This document shows, one piece after another, positions 42,786-53,063 of a stretch of DNA of 61,018 nucleotides; the first letter of the stretch is position 1, and each line of letters starts with the position of its first letter. Source of the stretch: Silicimonas sp. (lineage in GTDB: Bacteria; Pseudomonadota; Alphaproteobacteria; Rhodobacterales; Rhodobacteraceae); assembly GCA_022820365.1 (NCBI GenBank), contig JAJEFO010000039.1, positions 1 through 61,018 of the forward strand. Direction: 5' to 3'. The position numbers and the translations under genes are program-made. The notes under the pieces are model-generated. The model searched no databases, had not been told where the DNA came from, and worked only from the letters and a program-made list of their open reading frames with translations.

Positions 42786-43756
42786 TGAAGACACGCGCGG
42801 TGGTGCAAGGAGTCGGGCACTATCTGCCCGAACGGGTGATTCCAAACTCTTGGTTCGAGAACAAGCTCGACACTTCGGATGAATGGATAAGGGCACGGAC
42901 GGGAATCGAATCCCGCCACTTTGCGGCCGAAGGCGAAACTGTCTCCGAACTGGCTACCAAGGCCGCGTCGTCGGCTCTGGGTGCGGCGGGTCGCGCCGCG
43001 GATGACGTCGACGCTGTGATCGTCGCCACATCGACACCCGACCTTACATTCCCGTCGGCGGCAACGATCGTGCAGGCAAAGCTCGGCATGACGCGGGGAT
43101 ACGCCTTCGACGTGCAGGCGGTCTGTGCCGGATTCGTCTTCGGGCTGTCCCAAGCGAATGCCCTGATCGTCTCTGGCCAGGCTCGCCGCGTTCTCTTGAT
43201 CGGCGCAGAGACCTTCAGCAGCATTCTTGACTGGAGCGACCGCTCGACTTGCGTCCTGTTCGGCGATGGTGCGGGGGCGGTCCTGCTCGAAGTTGCCGAG
43301 TGCGAAGGATCCAACAGGGACCGCGGAATCCTTGCGACAGATCTCCATTCCGACGGGCGGCATCGCGACATTCTCTACGTGGACGGCGGGGTGTCGACGC
43401 AGGAGATCGGGCATCTGCGCATGCAGGGACGCGAAGTGTTCCGGCATGCCGTGGAAAAGCTAGCGGGCACGGCGCAAGCCTCGCTGGACAGTCTCAAGAT
43501 CACGGGTGCAGACGTGGACTGGCTTGTGCCGCACCAGGCAAACCTGAGAATCATCAAGTCGACCGCTCAGAAACTAGGTCTCGAAATGGAGAGGGTCGTG
43601 CTGACGGTGCAGGAGCATGGAAATACTTCGGCCGCGTCCATTCCACTCGCGCTGTCGGTCGGGGTTGAGCGTGGCCAGATCCAACCCGGCGACCTGCTGC
43701 TGACCGAGGCGATCGGCGGCGGCCTTGCCTGGGGATCCGTCATTCTCCGCTGGTAG
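42782..43756 (+). CDS. fabH: 3-oxoacyl-ACP synthase III (KAS III)
   Basis: FabH condenses acetyl-CoA with malonyl-ACP to initiate fatty acid synthesis. The 324-residue protein carries the catalytic triad Cys115 (AVCAGFVFGL), His251 (VPHQANLRI) and Asn281 (EHGNTSAASIPLAL), in their expected order. It overlaps plsX (42782-42785). Two consecutive ATG codons begin the gene, the second at 42785. Confidence 0.98.
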   Translation: MMKTRAVVQGVGHYLPERVIPNSWFENKLDTSDEWIRARTGIESRHFAAEGETVSELATKAASSALGAAGRAADDVDAVIVATSTPDLTFPSAATIVQAKLGMTRGYAFDVQAVCAGFVFGLSQANALIVSGQARRVLLIGAETFSSILDWSDRSTCVLFGDGAGAVLLEVAECEGSNRDRGILATDLHSDGRHRDILYVDGGVSTQEIGHLRMQGREVFRHAVEKLAGTAQASLDSLKITGADVDWLVPHQANLRIIKSTAQKLGLEMERVVLTVQEHGNTSAASIPLALSVGVERGQIQPGDLLLTEAIGGGLAWGSVILRW

Positions 43757-43852
43757 CCCTGACACGCCCGCTTTTCCGCCGTCCCGTTATTGACTCGGCA
43801 ACTCTCCCCGCCCATTCTGCCGTCACAAAACATTTTCGCAATGGGGGGATTG

Positions 43853-44155
43853 ATGAGCGAACAGACATTGACACGGATGGATCTCAGGGATGCCGTCTAC
43901 CAGGAAGTCGGCCTCAGTCGCAACGAATCCGCTCAATTGGTTGAAAGCGTCATTGAACACATTTCCGACACGCTCGCCAAAGGTGAACAGGTAAAAGTCT
44001 CCTCCTTCGGAACATTCTCCGTCCGGGAAAAGGGTCCCCGCATTGGCCGCAACCCCAAGACCGGCGAAGAGGTGCCGATCCATCCACGCAAAGTCCTTAC
44101 ATTTCGTCCCTCTCATCTGATGAAAGAACGAGTGGCTGCCGGCAACAAGGCTTGA
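43853..44155 (+). CDS. ihfA: Integration host factor subunit alpha
   Basis: A 100-residue IHF alpha. It starts [23 protein letters not shown], with GGGGGGA just before the ATG. The DNA-binding arm region [30 protein letters not shown] contains the intercalating proline of the IHF/HU family. The beta subunit is not in the window. A possible promoter (TTGACT at 43790, 18-base spacer, ATTCTG) precedes it. The MerR-type gene follows after 6 bases. Confidence 0.96.
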   Translation: MSEQTLTRMDLRDAVYQEVGLSRNESAQLVESVIEHISDTLAKGEQVKVSSFGTFSVREKGPRIGRNPKTGEEVPIHPRKVLTFRPSHLMKERVAAGNKA

Positions 44156-44161
44156 TCCACG

Positions 44162-44911
44162 GTGCAGAAGTCCCGCGAGGCGTTCCGAACCATTTCCGAA
44201 GTGGCTGACTGGCTGGAAGTGCCCGCGCACGTTCTTCGCTTCTGGGAGACACGGTTTGCACAGATAAAGCCGACGAAGCGTGCCGGGGGACGCCGTTACT
44301 ATCGCCCGGCCGACATGAAGGTCATTGGCGGGATAAAAACGCTTCTGCGTGACCAGGGCATGACGATTCGCGGGGTACAGAAGCTGCTCCGGGAACAAGG
44401 CGTGAGCCACGTCTCCTCCTTCTCGATTCCGCTTGCTTCAGAACCGACGGAACCGGAAAGCCAAGACCGGATCGAACCCATAGCGGATGACGCCGGACAC
44501 GTCCCTGCCCCCGCCGCACCGGAAGAGTCCGACGTGGACGTCGGCTTCATCGAGGTCGGTCCCAGCGAGAAAGAAAGCCCGCCCCAAGAGGAAGCGGGCT
44601 CGGTGGAATTCCGATCTGGCGATACTGACACGCAGACTGGCAAGATAGACTCCGGTGAGCGGGCATTCGAAGCCGCAGGACAGGCAGATTCAGGCGTGCA
44701 ACCCGTACAGGAAGCTGCCCGCGAGGCCGAACCTTCCGGCATCCTTGAAACTGATCCTGACGACGATGCGGAGGAGTTTGCACGGAACCCAGGCATCGCC
44801 GCACGCGTGATTCTGGCCGACCGCGCCCGGCTGAGCGCGCATCGCGAAGACCTGTTGAAGGCTGTCGAGAAATTGAGAGTCCTGTCGACGGGCAGGTCCA
44901 CGAATTCGTGA
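44162..44911 (+). CDS. MerR-family transcriptional regulator with long acidic C-terminus
   Basis: A 249-residue regulator. The N-terminal MerR winged helix (about 8-80: [25 protein letters not shown], then [21 protein letters not shown]) is followed by a 150-residue acidic, proline- and Ser-rich region that looks disordered, and a short C-terminal helix ([15 protein letters not shown]-like). No metal-binding cysteines are seen. A MerR gene directly behind ihfA is conserved in Alphaproteobacteria. The start is GTG. Confidence 0.9.
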   Translation: MQKSREAFRTISEVADWLEVPAHVLRFWETRFAQIKPTKRAGGRRYYRPADMKVIGGIKTLLRDQGMTIRGVQKLLREQGVSHVSSFSIPLASEPTEPESQDRIEPIADDAGHVPAPAAPEESDVDVGFIEVGPSEKESPPQEEAGSVEFRSGDTDTQTGKIDSGERAFEAAGQADSGVQPVQEAAREAEPSGILETDPDDDAEEFARNPGIAARVILADRARLSAHREDLLKAVEKLRVLSTGRSTNS

Positions 44912-44968
44912 AATGCCTCCGGATCAACTATTGCCACCGGCCCCCATTTACGACAGAAGGCCGGACGT

Positions 44969-45046
44969 CGGGCTATGGCGCAGCTTGGTTAGCGCGTCCG
45001 TCTGGGGGACGGAAGGTCGCAGGTTCAAATCCTGCTAGCCCGACCA
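44969..45046 (+). tRNA. tRNA-Pro (GGG anticodon)
   Basis: A full cloverleaf: acceptor CGGGCTA/TAGCCCG, D arm GCGC...GCGC, anticodon stem TCCGT/ACGGA with loop CTGGGGG (anticodon GGG), T arm GCAGG/CCTGC with loop TTCAAAT, discriminator A and an encoded CCA end. Confidence 0.97.
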
Positions 45047-45161
45047 TCACCTGTCTGGCCCGACGGGCAACGAAGAACTTTCCTTGCAAGAAGAATTGCC
45101 GAGGCAGCAGGACGCGGACACGCGGTGGTGCCGGACGTCCGGCAGCCCTTCGGTCCGGTAG

Positions 45162-46292
45162 ATGTCAACGAGGCGGATTCCTCGAGAGATCACCGCTCTG
45201 CCTGGAGTGCTGCCGGTGACCGGTGTTCTGCCTGACACCGCAATCCAGGGCATGATCGGGAACGGCTCGATTGACGCCGACATTGCGTTTGCGGAAGCGC
45301 AAGTCCAGCCCGCATCGCTGGACCTTCGTCTCGGCGACGTGGCCTATCGCGTCCGTGCATCCTTCCTCGCATCCGGCGGCTCCTGCGTCGCGGACCGGCT
45401 GACCAAGTTCGAGATGCATCGATTCGATCTCTGCGACGGTGCCGTTCTCGAAAAGGGTTGCGTCTATGTCGTGCCGTTGATGGAACGACTTGCCTTGCCC
45501 GGGACCGTTTCAGCGGTTGCAAATGCAAAGAGCTCAACGGGCAGGCTTGACCTGCTGACCCGGACCATCACGGACGGCGCGACCGAATTCGACCGCATTC
45601 CAGCCGGCTATCATGGCCCGCTCTATGCAGAGATCTGCCCGCGGTCGTTTTCCGTCCTGGTCCGGCCGGGCATGCGGCTCAACCAGATCCGGTTCCGGGA
45701 AGGACATGTCGCCCTTGATGATGCCGCCCTTGCCGCGCTCCACGACGAGGTCAGCCTGGTTTCCGGCAAGGCAGTGATCTCCGAAGGGCTCGGATTCTCG
45801 GTCGACCTGGATCCGGCAGGCGGCACGCTCGTTGGCTACCGCGCCAAGCCGCATGGCGGCGTGATCGACCTCGACAACGTCGCTGGATACGATCCCAAAG
45901 AGTTCTGGGAAGAAATCCACACCGGCGAAGGAAGGATCATCCTGGATCCCGGAGCCTTCTACATCCTGGTGAGCCGCGAGGCCGTGACGATTCCACCAAC
46001 TCACGCTGCGGAAATGGCGCCATACCTGGCCATGGCCGGAGAGTTTCGAGTCCATTACGCGGGATTCTTCGACCCGGGATTCGGTTGGGCCGAAGCTGGC
46101 GGCGCTGGCTCCCGCGGCGTATTGGAAGTGCGCTGCCACGAAGCACCGTTCGTTCTTGAACATGGCCAAGTTGTCGGGCGCCTTGTTTACGAACAGATGT
46201 CGGAAAGGCCGACAGCGCTGTACGGGAACGCGATTTCGTCCAACTACCAGGGCCAAGGGCTCAAGCTCTCGAAACAGTTCCGCATGGGTTGA
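45162..46292 (+). CDS. dcd: 2'-deoxycytidine 5'-triphosphate deaminase (long, DCD_C-type)
   Basis: A 376-residue dCTP deaminase of the long alphaproteobacterial type in which a trimeric-dUTPase-like fold is tandemly repeated. The first half has AQVQPASLDLRLGD, the active-site-like AKSSTGRLDLLTRTITDG and HGPLYAEICPRSFSVLVRPGMRLNQIRF; the second half repeats an ILDPGAFYILVSREAVTIPP and GRLVYEQM pattern. The enzyme converts dCTP to dUTP for thymidylate synthesis. It begins 115 bases after tRNA-Pro. An ATG start at 45162 is used; the ribosome binding site is weak. Confidence 0.9.
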   Translation: MSTRRIPREITALPGVLPVTGVLPDTAIQGMIGNGSIDADIAFAEAQVQPASLDLRLGDVAYRVRASFLASGGSCVADRLTKFEMHRFDLCDGAVLEKGCVYVVPLMERLALPGTVSAVANAKSSTGRLDLLTRTITDGATEFDRIPAGYHGPLYAEICPRSFSVLVRPGMRLNQIRFREGHVALDDAALAALHDEVSLVSGKAVISEGLGFSVDLDPAGGTLVGYRAKPHGGVIDLDNVAGYDPKEFWEEIHTGEGRIILDPGAFYILVSREAVTIPPTHAAEMAPYLAMAGEFRVHYAGFFDPGFGWAEAGGAGSRGVLEVRCHEAPFVLEHGQVVGRLVYEQMSERPTALYGNAISSNYQGQGLKLSKQFRMG

Positions 46293-46552
46293 ACGATACA
46301 CTCGGTCACGGAACCAGTCGGGGACAGCCTCCCGCGGTCGCCTGGCATTGGGTGATCTGCCGACGATGCGCTCCTGAGTGCCGAAAGACTCCTTTCGATG
46401 GCTGATGCTCGACGGTGTCGGCGCGCGATGCTAAACGGAGTCGCGAGGGGCCGCCTGCTTCGCGACGGATCCGGTCATGCTGCAGACAACATTTGGCCAG
46501 CGTGCCTCTTTTTTCCGTCGCGTCGCTTGCGCAAGAGTGGGGCTGGAGTCGA

Positions 46553-47329
46553 ATGAGCAAGGTATTTTTTGGGCGGTTGCAAGCCGCCACTGCGTGCGCA
46601 CTCGCCATATTGGCTTTCGGCGCCGCTGAGACACGGGCGGCGGGCGGCGGCAACGAGGATTACGCGGGCGTGTTCATCGGCACCGGAACGGTGGCGGGCA
46701 AGATCGTTGACGTCGATGGGTTCGCGGATTGGGGCAATCCGGGATCAACGAACAAGCTCAATGGTCCCGCCGCATTTGCTGGAGTGCTGGCGGGTCGCCG
46801 CATTGACATGGACTCGTCGGGACTGCGATTCGAGATCGACGCCCTGGTCGGCAGCCTTTCCTCGGACACGGACGAACTGGACCCGACGTGCAACGACGAA
46901 ACCGCGTTGGCACGCATCCGCTGGATGGCGACGGCCCGCATGGGCTTCGACATGGATGTCGGCAACACCCGGATCTTTCTCGCCGGCGGTCCCGCGCTGG
47001 CCCGGATCGCCAATTCCGTTACGGACATTGACTATGGGGGACCCGGATGCCTTGAAGGTAACCTGCTCTTTGACGACGACGACTCGTTCCGAAGCGATGG
47101 AACCCGGGTCGGCTGGGCGGTCGGAGCCGGTGTTGAGGCGCCGCTCTCCTCCCGCTGGTCACTGCGGCTCGACGGGACGCACTTTGACTTCGGGCAGGAG
47201 AACTATCTGGTGAACGAATCCGCCAACAATCGCTGTGGGCGGGGCGGCGAGTTCAGACCCTGCACCTATTCGCTCGACAACCGGGGCGGCGTGGTGCGCC
47301 TGCTGATCTTCTACCGGTTCGGGCAGTGA
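46553..47329 (+). CDS. Outer membrane beta-barrel protein
   Basis: A 258-residue secreted protein with a Sec signal (MSKVFFGRLQAATACALAILAFGAAETRA), then an OmpW/porin-like series of alternating strands rich in Gly and aromatic residues, ending in the Phe-rich strand RLLIFYRFGQ typical of outer-membrane targeting. Two Cys pairs (CNDE, CLEG and the RCGRGGEFRPC loop) may form disulfides in the loops. The start ATG 46553 has a GGAG site. Function beyond an outer-membrane barrel is unknown. Confidence 0.8.
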   Translation: MSKVFFGRLQAATACALAILAFGAAETRAAGGGNEDYAGVFIGTGTVAGKIVDVDGFADWGNPGSTNKLNGPAAFAGVLAGRRIDMDSSGLRFEIDALVGSLSSDTDELDPTCNDETALARIRWMATARMGFDMDVGNTRIFLAGGPALARIANSVTDIDYGGPGCLEGNLLFDDDDSFRSDGTRVGWAVGAGVEAPLSSRWSLRLDGTHFDFGQENYLVNESANNRCGRGGEFRPCTYSLDNRGGVVRLLIFYRFGQ

Positions 47330-47774
47330 CCCGCCCTTCCATGAATGGCTGAACTTCCCCGGGGTGCCGCCGACTCGGACCTCCTTGGTGACAAACCCGT
47401 CAATTCCCTGCCAGTGCAGACGCTGACCGCGTCCTGCCGGATCCCGTTCCAGCCGCCGGTCGAGCGTACCTTGAAGCAGGCGCGGCAACCCTTTCATCGG
47501 AAAGGTCAGTTCCCGTCCGCCGAAACGGCGCTTTCAGCAGTTCGGCAATCCGGAGGGAACTCATTGCCCGAGCCCGGCACGTTGTCGGCAAACGCCGCAC
47601 CCTTCTAGAATAACTTCTCAGGAGGAGCAAATGTGCTAAAATCGGTCCCGGTGCGCAGTGGGCAATCCCTTCAACCCTGAACGTACAGTCGAGCATGTGG
47701 GAAGCCCGAGCGCACCGCCTGTCACGGCAGTTCAGGCATGTCCGCCAGCGCATTTTCTCGGATTGCGACCCGCC
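47330..47774. other. Intergenic region (445 bp) with strong-SD minigene
   Basis: The end of the beta-barrel gene and of scpB face each other here. At 47619-47639 a strong AGGAGGAGCAA ribosome binding site is followed by ATG TGC TAA, a two-codon open frame. The tatABC genes that usually follow scpB in Rhodobacterales are not here, and no remnants were recognisable. Confidence 0.4.
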
Positions 47775-48449
47775 TCATTCGTCAGTTGCGTCCGCCTCTT
47801 CGTCCCCGGCGAACATTTCTGCCTGGTCATCGGACGTCGCGCCGCCCTCGTCCGGCTCAGCGCAGGGAGGAGGACGGCTATCCAGAAGACCCGACGCCCG
47901 AAGCTCCTTCAGTCCGGGAAGGTCCTTCGTGCTTTCAAGTCCAAAGTGGTCCAGAAAGGTCTGGGTCACGACATAGGTCACCGGTCGCCCGGGAGTCATC
48001 CTCCGGCGACCCAGCCTTATCCACTCGAGCTCGAAGAGCTGGTCAAGCGTTCCCCGGCTGACGCTCACGCCGCGAATTTCCTCGATCTCCGTCCGGGTTA
48101 CGGGCTGGTGATAGGCAATGATCGTCAACGTCTCGATCGCGGCGCGACTCAGCCTGCGCGTCTCAACGGTCTCCTTCGTCATCAGGAATCCGAGATCGGG
48201 CGACGTCCGGATGGCCCAGCCATCACCCGACTTTCGCACGTTCACGCCTCGCCCTTCGTAACGTGCCTTCAGCAACTCAAGTGCCTTGGCCGCATCGCTG
48301 CCGTGGGGCATGCGGGCATTGAGGTCAACAATGGAAATCGGCTCCGCCGACGCGAACAGCAAGGCCTCGACCATCCGCTCCTGCTCGTCCAGCGGCGGAG
48401 CTTCAAACAGGCTGTCAAGCGCCCCGAAGTCCTCGCCCGCGTCAACCAC
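47775..48449 (-). CDS. scpB: Segregation and condensation protein B
   Basis: ScpB binds ScpA and the SMC ATPase to form the chromosome-condensing SMC complex. The 224-residue protein shows paired winged-helix domains (PPLDEQERMVEALLFASAEPISIVDL and LSRAAIETLTIIAYHQPVTRTEIEEIRGV) and the conserved RPVTYVVTQTFLDHFGL. I start at the GTG at 48449 because it overlaps the scpA stop, giving the expected N-terminus; earlier ATGs only add out-of-family residues. The acidic C-terminal tail is not conserved. Confidence 0.9.
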   Translation of the reverse strand: MVDAGEDFGALDSLFEAPPLDEQERMVEALLFASAEPISIVDLNARMPHGSDAAKALELLKARYEGRGVNVRKSGDGWAIRTSPDLGFLMTKETVETRRLSRAAIETLTIIAYHQPVTRTEIEEIRGVSVSRGTLDQLFELEWIRLGRRRMTPGRPVTYVVTQTFLDHFGLESTKDLPGLKELRASGLLDSRPPPCAEPDEGGATSDDQAEMFAGDEEADATDE

Positions 48450-49224
48450 TCTGAACCACTTTGATCTGGATCGGCGCGAATATCTCGCTTTGCCGAATCT
48501 GAATTGCACCGCCCTTCGCAAGTTCCAGCGACGCGGCAAAGTGTGATGCAGTGGCCGAGCGGCGCCGTTTAGGGTCCGCCTCCCAGCCTTCGGGCAAGTA
48601 GGACATGAGATCGGTCCATTCGCCTGCGTACCCGATCAGGCCTCGCATTCGCTCAAGCGCGTGTTCCAGCGTCATCACGTGTTCCCGTATGAACGTGAAC
48701 GGGCGAAACTCGTCTCGGGTGCGGACCCGTGCATAACCCTGCATGAGGTCCAGAAGAGACGCAGTGTAGCGAACGCGGCGTACGCGGGTCACGTCTTCCG
48801 GAATGCCGCGCACAAAGAAATCCCTGCCCTTCTGATCTCGCGCCATGAGCTTGGACGCGGCATCCCGCATCGCGGCCAGACGTTCGAGCTGGAACGCAAG
48901 ATGCGCTGCCAGTTCCTCGCCAGATTGACCCTCGTCGTCCGGATCCCGAGGCAAGAGCAATCGCGACTTCAAAAAGGTCAGCCAAGCCGCCAGGACCAGA
49001 TAGTCGGCCGCAAGCTCGATTCTGAGAGTTTTCGCGCGCGCGATGAACAGAAGGTACTGCTCTGCCAGAGCCAGGACGCTTATCTTGCGAAGATCCACTT
49101 TCTGGTTCCGCGCAAGCTGGAGAAGCAGGTCGAGCGGCCCCTCGAACCCGTCCACGTCGACAAACAGCGCATCGGGCTCGACACGAGCCTCGAACTCGAC
49201 AAAGCCTGCATCACCATCCGGCAT
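48442..49224 (-). CDS. scpA: Segregation and condensation protein A
   Basis: The kleisin subunit of the SMC complex. The 260-residue protein has the family N-terminus VDGFEGPLDLLLQLARNQKVDLRKISVLALAEQYL, the LAADYLVLAAWLTFLKSRLLLP segment and a C-terminal winged-helix region. Start at 49224 overlaps the end of nagZ by 14 bases; stop overlaps the scpB start. Co-transcribed with nagZ and scpB. Confidence 0.94.
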   Translation of the reverse strand: MPDGDAGFVEFEARVEPDALFVDVDGFEGPLDLLLQLARNQKVDLRKISVLALAEQYLLFIARAKTLRIELAADYLVLAAWLTFLKSRLLLPRDPDDEGQSGEELAAHLAFQLERLAAMRDAASKLMARDQKGRDFFVRGIPEDVTRVRRVRYTASLLDLMQGYARVRTRDEFRPFTFIREHVMTLEHALERMRGLIGYAGEWTDLMSYLPEGWEADPKRRRSATASHFAASLELAKGGAIQIRQSEIFAPIQIKVVQSG

Positions 49225-50245
49225 TTTTTTCCGCCTCCTGTGTCAGTGCCGCAAACTCGGCTTCAAAATCGCAAATGTCAACATCTAGTGGGTTCCGTCG
49301 TCCAGAAAACGCAATATCTGCCAATTTCTCTGTTGATGACGACATTTCGCCTACGGCTGCCGCAATCGCCGACATCTCGGCAAGTTCTCCATTGCAATGG
49401 AGAACCAGATCACATCCCGCCTCGCACGCCGAAGCGGCCCGAGCCTCCACCTTGCCGGAAAGCGCGCCCATTGAGATGTCGTCTGTCAGCAACAGCCCCG
49501 AAAGCCCAAGCTCTTCACGAAGGTACGTCACGCCGGACGCAGACAGCGTTACGGGCCGTTCAGGATCGATTTCCGGCAGGACGACGTGAGCCGTCATCAC
49601 CATTGGCAGGTCTGCTAGTTCGCGAAACGGCACGAAATCGGTCTCGAGAAGTTCAGCAAGAGATGCGTCGATGCAAGGAAGGGCATCGTGACTGTCCCGT
49701 GTTGCACGTCCGTGGCCGGGCGCGTGCTTGAGGACGGGCAGGCAGCCCGCATCCGTCAGGCCAGCGGCCAGTGCGCGTGCCATTACCGTGACCACCGAAG
49801 CAGTGGTGCCGAGGCAACGATTCCGGAGGAAGGGATGGGTTTCAGGACAGGCGACATCCACGCATGGGGCGCAATTCACGTCTATGCCGTGGGCAAGAAG
49901 CTCGGTCCCTATCAGAAACCCGCGCAGGTACATCGCCCTTTCGGCCTCGGGCGACACGCGACCATGGCCGGCAAGCGCTTCCACCTGGTCAAGCGGCGGC
50001 ATCCACTCGCGCCAATGGGGTCCTCTCATCCGCTGAACGCGGCCGCCCTCCTGATCGATCAATATCGGCGCATCACGTCCGACTGCCTCTCGGAGCGCCT
50101 TGGTCAGGCGGAGCAGCTGGTCGGGCGACTGGCAGTTTCGTTGAAACATGATGAACCCGAAGGGTTCCGCCTCGGAGAAAAATTCCGCCTCCCGGCGGCC
50201 AAGCTCGGGCCCGGACGGCGCGAAGATATACGCACCTTTCGGCAC
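49211..50245 (-). CDS. nagZ: Beta-N-acetylhexosaminidase (NagZ-like)
   Basis: A 344-residue glycoside hydrolase family 3 enzyme of peptidoglycan recycling, releasing N-acetylglucosamine from anhydromuropeptides in the cytosol. The catalytic loop KHAPGHGRATRDSH contains the family's His/Asp pair, and DDISMGAL the nucleophile Asp. FGFIMFQRN and LIDQEGGRVQRM mark the N-terminal half. It starts immediately after the SPOR gene stop. Confidence 0.94.
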   Translation of the reverse strand: MPKGAYIFAPSGPELGRREAEFFSEAEPFGFIMFQRNCQSPDQLLRLTKALREAVGRDAPILIDQEGGRVQRMRGPHWREWMPPLDQVEALAGHGRVSPEAERAMYLRGFLIGTELLAHGIDVNCAPCVDVACPETHPFLRNRCLGTTASVVTVMARALAAGLTDAGCLPVLKHAPGHGRATRDSHDALPCIDASLAELLETDFVPFRELADLPMVMTAHVVLPEIDPERPVTLSASGVTYLREELGLSGLLLTDDISMGALSGKVEARAASACEAGCDLVLHCNGELAEMSAIAAAVGEMSSSTEKLADIAFSGRRNPLDVDICDFEAEFAALTQEAEKNAGW

Positions 50246-51181
50246 TTACTGCTGCACGACCGGAACGCAGTCTGCACCGTCCGCCTGCAGTACCGAGCAA
50301 AAGCGCCGGGCATCGGCCAGATCAACAAATCCCGTCGCCCGCAATCGGTAAAACGTCCGGTCACCTGACTCCACCTCCTGCACGACCTGCTGCTTGCCGA
50401 CCATGTAGTCACCGAAGCGCGAAGTGAGTCTTTTCCATTCAGCATGCGCAGCGCTCGCATCGCCAAAGGCACCGAATTGCACGAGCCTCGTGCCAGGCAG
50501 GATTGCCAAGGGCTGAACATTGCCGGCTCCCGAATCTGCAGCTGGTGCAGCCGAGGCCCGCAGGCCCTCCGGTCGGCGCGGCGGCAGCCGAACGGTCGCC
50601 GGAATCAACCTGGCGCCGGTCGTGCCTTCCGTCGCATCCGAAGCTGACGTCATGATGCCCGCCAGCGCTTCCTGAACGGCCAGGTCAGTTCCGGAAAGCA
50701 CCGCCTTTTCCGAAACGTCGTTCGCCCGCTCCGGGCCGAACGTCGGAGTCTCGCCAATCGTCACGACGTCTCCTTCGACTTCGGCATCGTGGCCTGGCAG
50801 CACCACGCCCGTGCCGAGGTCAGCGGCTCCGGGCAACGCCCCCATGGCAAGATCCTCGTCTTCGTCCAGGGCAACAGGCTCGGAAACCAGCACCAACCTC
50901 TCGGGCGTTACATCCGCTCGTTCTTCAGCGATCCGGTTAACTGTCAGACCCTGATTTTCGCTTGCCAACCCGCCGGGGTCTTCCGGCAGCACCCGCATCG
51001 GGCCCGAGAGGGCCTTTATGACCGGAACGCCTGTTACGTCCCTGACCCACAGTTGCCATCCCCAAGCCGCAAGTCCCGCAATCAGCAGTACCGAAAGGAG
51101 CGCCCCGGCCCAATTCATGGCAGCCGCGAAGGATCCGCCCTCGGCGGACTCTTCGTGGTCTTCGAAATTGATTGCCGTCAT
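50246..51181 (-). CDS. SPOR-domain membrane protein
   Basis: A 311-residue inner membrane protein: short cytosolic start, one transmembrane helix (WAGALLSVLLIAGLAAWGWQLWV, about 24-46), a long disordered periplasmic linker rich in Ala, Glu and Pro, and a C-terminal SPOR domain (VQFGAFGDASAAHAEWKRL, FYRLRATGFVDLADARRFC) that binds denuded septal peptidoglycan. Located between argS and nagZ, as in other Rhodobacterales. Confidence 0.9.
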   Translation of the reverse strand: MTAINFEDHEESAEGGSFAAAMNWAGALLSVLLIAGLAAWGWQLWVRDVTGVPVIKALSGPMRVLPEDPGGLASENQGLTVNRIAEERADVTPERLVLVSEPVALDEDEDLAMGALPGAADLGTGVVLPGHDAEVEGDVVTIGETPTFGPERANDVSEKAVLSGTDLAVQEALAGIMTSASDATEGTTGARLIPATVRLPPRRPEGLRASAAPAADSGAGNVQPLAILPGTRLVQFGAFGDASAAHAEWKRLTSRFGDYMVGKQQVVQEVESGDRTFYRLRATGFVDLADARRFCSVLQADGADCVPVVQQ

Positions 51182-51260
51182 TTCAGTGCCTCACTGCTGC
51201 CGCCGGTTGCTCCAGCGGTCATCCTGCTCGTCTCGCGCACGGCCCGGGCACTTGTTGAAT

Positions 51261-52985
51261 TCAGCGCATCTCCTCGACCGGCGTCACTCCCAGAATACGC
51301 AATCCATTGGAAATTACAATGCCCACTGCACGGGGAAGCGCGATCTTTCTCGCTGTCGCCTTCGGGTCCCCTTCGTGCAGGAAACGCAGTGCAGGCTTGG
51401 AATTGCCAATGTTCCAAAGGGCATGGAATTCGGATGCGAGGTCGTAGAGATAGAAGGCGATCCGGTGCGGCTCATGGTTTCGTGCCGCGATCTCGACCAG
51501 CCTTGGCCACTCGGCAACCTTTCGTGCCAGGGCAAATTCGGCCTCGTCCTCCAGATTTGCATCGTCAGACCAGTCGAGATGCATCGCTTCGGCCTTGCGC
51601 ATCACGGAGCGAACGCGCGCGTGCGCATACTGCACATAGAAGACGGGATTGTCCTTGGATTGCTCGGTCACCTTGGCGAGGTCGAAGTCCAGAGGCGCAT
51701 CGTTCCTGCGGGTCAGCATCACCATCCGGGTGACGTCCGCACCCACGCGCCCAACCAGGTCCTGCAGCGAAACAAACGCGCCGGCTCGCTTGGACATCTT
51801 CAGCGGCTTGCCGCTGTCCCAGAGCCTGACCAGCTGGGTCAGCTTGATGTCCAAGGGCACGCGCCCGTCCGAAAGAGCGGATACGGCAGCCGACATGCGC
51901 TTCACGTATCCGCCATGGTCAGCCCCGAAGATGTCGATCAGCTCGTCGTAGCCCCGCGAGATCTTGTCCCAGTGATATGCGATGTCAGGGGCAAAATACG
52001 TCCATGAACCGTCAGACTTCATGATCGGCCTGTCAACGTCGTCGCCGCGTGCCGTGGATCGAAAGAGCGTCTGTTCGCGCGGCTCCCAGTCGTCGGGCAG
52101 CTTGCCCTTGGGCGGCTCGAGCGTGCCCTGATAGATGAGAGCGCGCCTCTTCAACTCATCAACCGCCGCCTCGATCCGGCCCGTTCCAAAGAGCGACCTC
52201 TCGCTGAAGAACACGTCCATCGTCACACCGATGGCCGAGAGGTCCTCCCGGATCAACTTCATCATCGCTCGGGTCGCGAATTCCCGGACTTCCGGAAGCC
52301 AGGCCCCCTCGTCCTTGCCGACATGCACGTCGCCCGCACTCTCCTTGAGCGCCTCCGCCACCGGAACCAGGTAGTCGCCCGGATACGCACCCTCGTCGAA
52401 CTCGATGTCCTGTCCATGGGCCTCCAGGTACCGGAGGTAGACCGACCGTGCCAATGTATCGACCTGCGTGCCGCCGTCGTTGACGTAGTATTCACGCGTG
52501 ACGTCGTAACCGGTGAATTCCAGCAGCGATGCCAGCGCGTCGCCGAAGACCGCACCCCGCAAGTTGCCGACATGCAGGGGCCCTGTCGGGTTGGCGGACA
52601 CGAATTCGACATTGACCCTGACGCCGGCCCCCATGCCGGAATGACCGAATTGCGGTCCTGCATCGATCGCCTCCGCCAGCACGTCATGCCAGATCACGGG
52701 AGCCAGCCGCAGGTTGATGAAGCCGGGACCTGCAACTTCGGCGCGAACGATGTTCGGATCATTCGCCAGCCTCTCGGCCAGAGTCTCGGCGAGATCCCGC
52801 GGCCGCTTGCCCGCAAGCTTGGCAAGCACCATCGCAGCATTCGTTGCCATGTCGCCATGGGCCGCGTCCTTTGGCGGTTCCACCGTTACATTGCCCCACG
52901 AGAGGTCAGCCGGCAGCGCACCCTCCGCCACCAAGGCGTCAAGCGTTTCCAGAACCGATGCACGGATATCGCTGAATATGTTCAT
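51261..52985 (-). CDS. argS: Arginyl-tRNA synthetase
   Basis: A 574-residue class I synthetase. The HIGH-type motif reads HVGNLRG within [20 protein letters not shown]; the KMSKS-type motif reads [10 protein letters not shown]. The C-terminal anticodon-binding helical domain with HALWNIGN-like ending region is present. It charges tRNA-Arg. The start at 52985 is the first ATG ([11 protein letters not shown]). It leads the argS-SPOR-nagZ-scpA-scpB group. Confidence 0.98.
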   Translation of the reverse strand: MNIFSDIRASVLETLDALVAEGALPADLSWGNVTVEPPKDAAHGDMATNAAMVLAKLAGKRPRDLAETLAERLANDPNIVRAEVAGPGFINLRLAPVIWHDVLAEAIDAGPQFGHSGMGAGVRVNVEFVSANPTGPLHVGNLRGAVFGDALASLLEFTGYDVTREYYVNDGGTQVDTLARSVYLRYLEAHGQDIEFDEGAYPGDYLVPVAEALKESAGDVHVGKDEGAWLPEVREFATRAMMKLIREDLSAIGVTMDVFFSERSLFGTGRIEAAVDELKRRALIYQGTLEPPKGKLPDDWEPREQTLFRSTARGDDVDRPIMKSDGSWTYFAPDIAYHWDKISRGYDELIDIFGADHGGYVKRMSAAVSALSDGRVPLDIKLTQLVRLWDSGKPLKMSKRAGAFVSLQDLVGRVGADVTRMVMLTRRNDAPLDFDLAKVTEQSKDNPVFYVQYAHARVRSVMRKAEAMHLDWSDDANLEDEAEFALARKVAEWPRLVEIAARNHEPHRIAFYLYDLASEFHALWNIGNSKPALRFLHEGDPKATARKIALPRAVGIVISNGLRILGVTPVEEMR

Positions 52986-53063
52986 GCGCGCGGTTTATCA
53001 CCCAACAGGTCGCAGTCAAACACGGACGCGGACCGACTTGCGTCCGAAACTATGGATCCAGGC

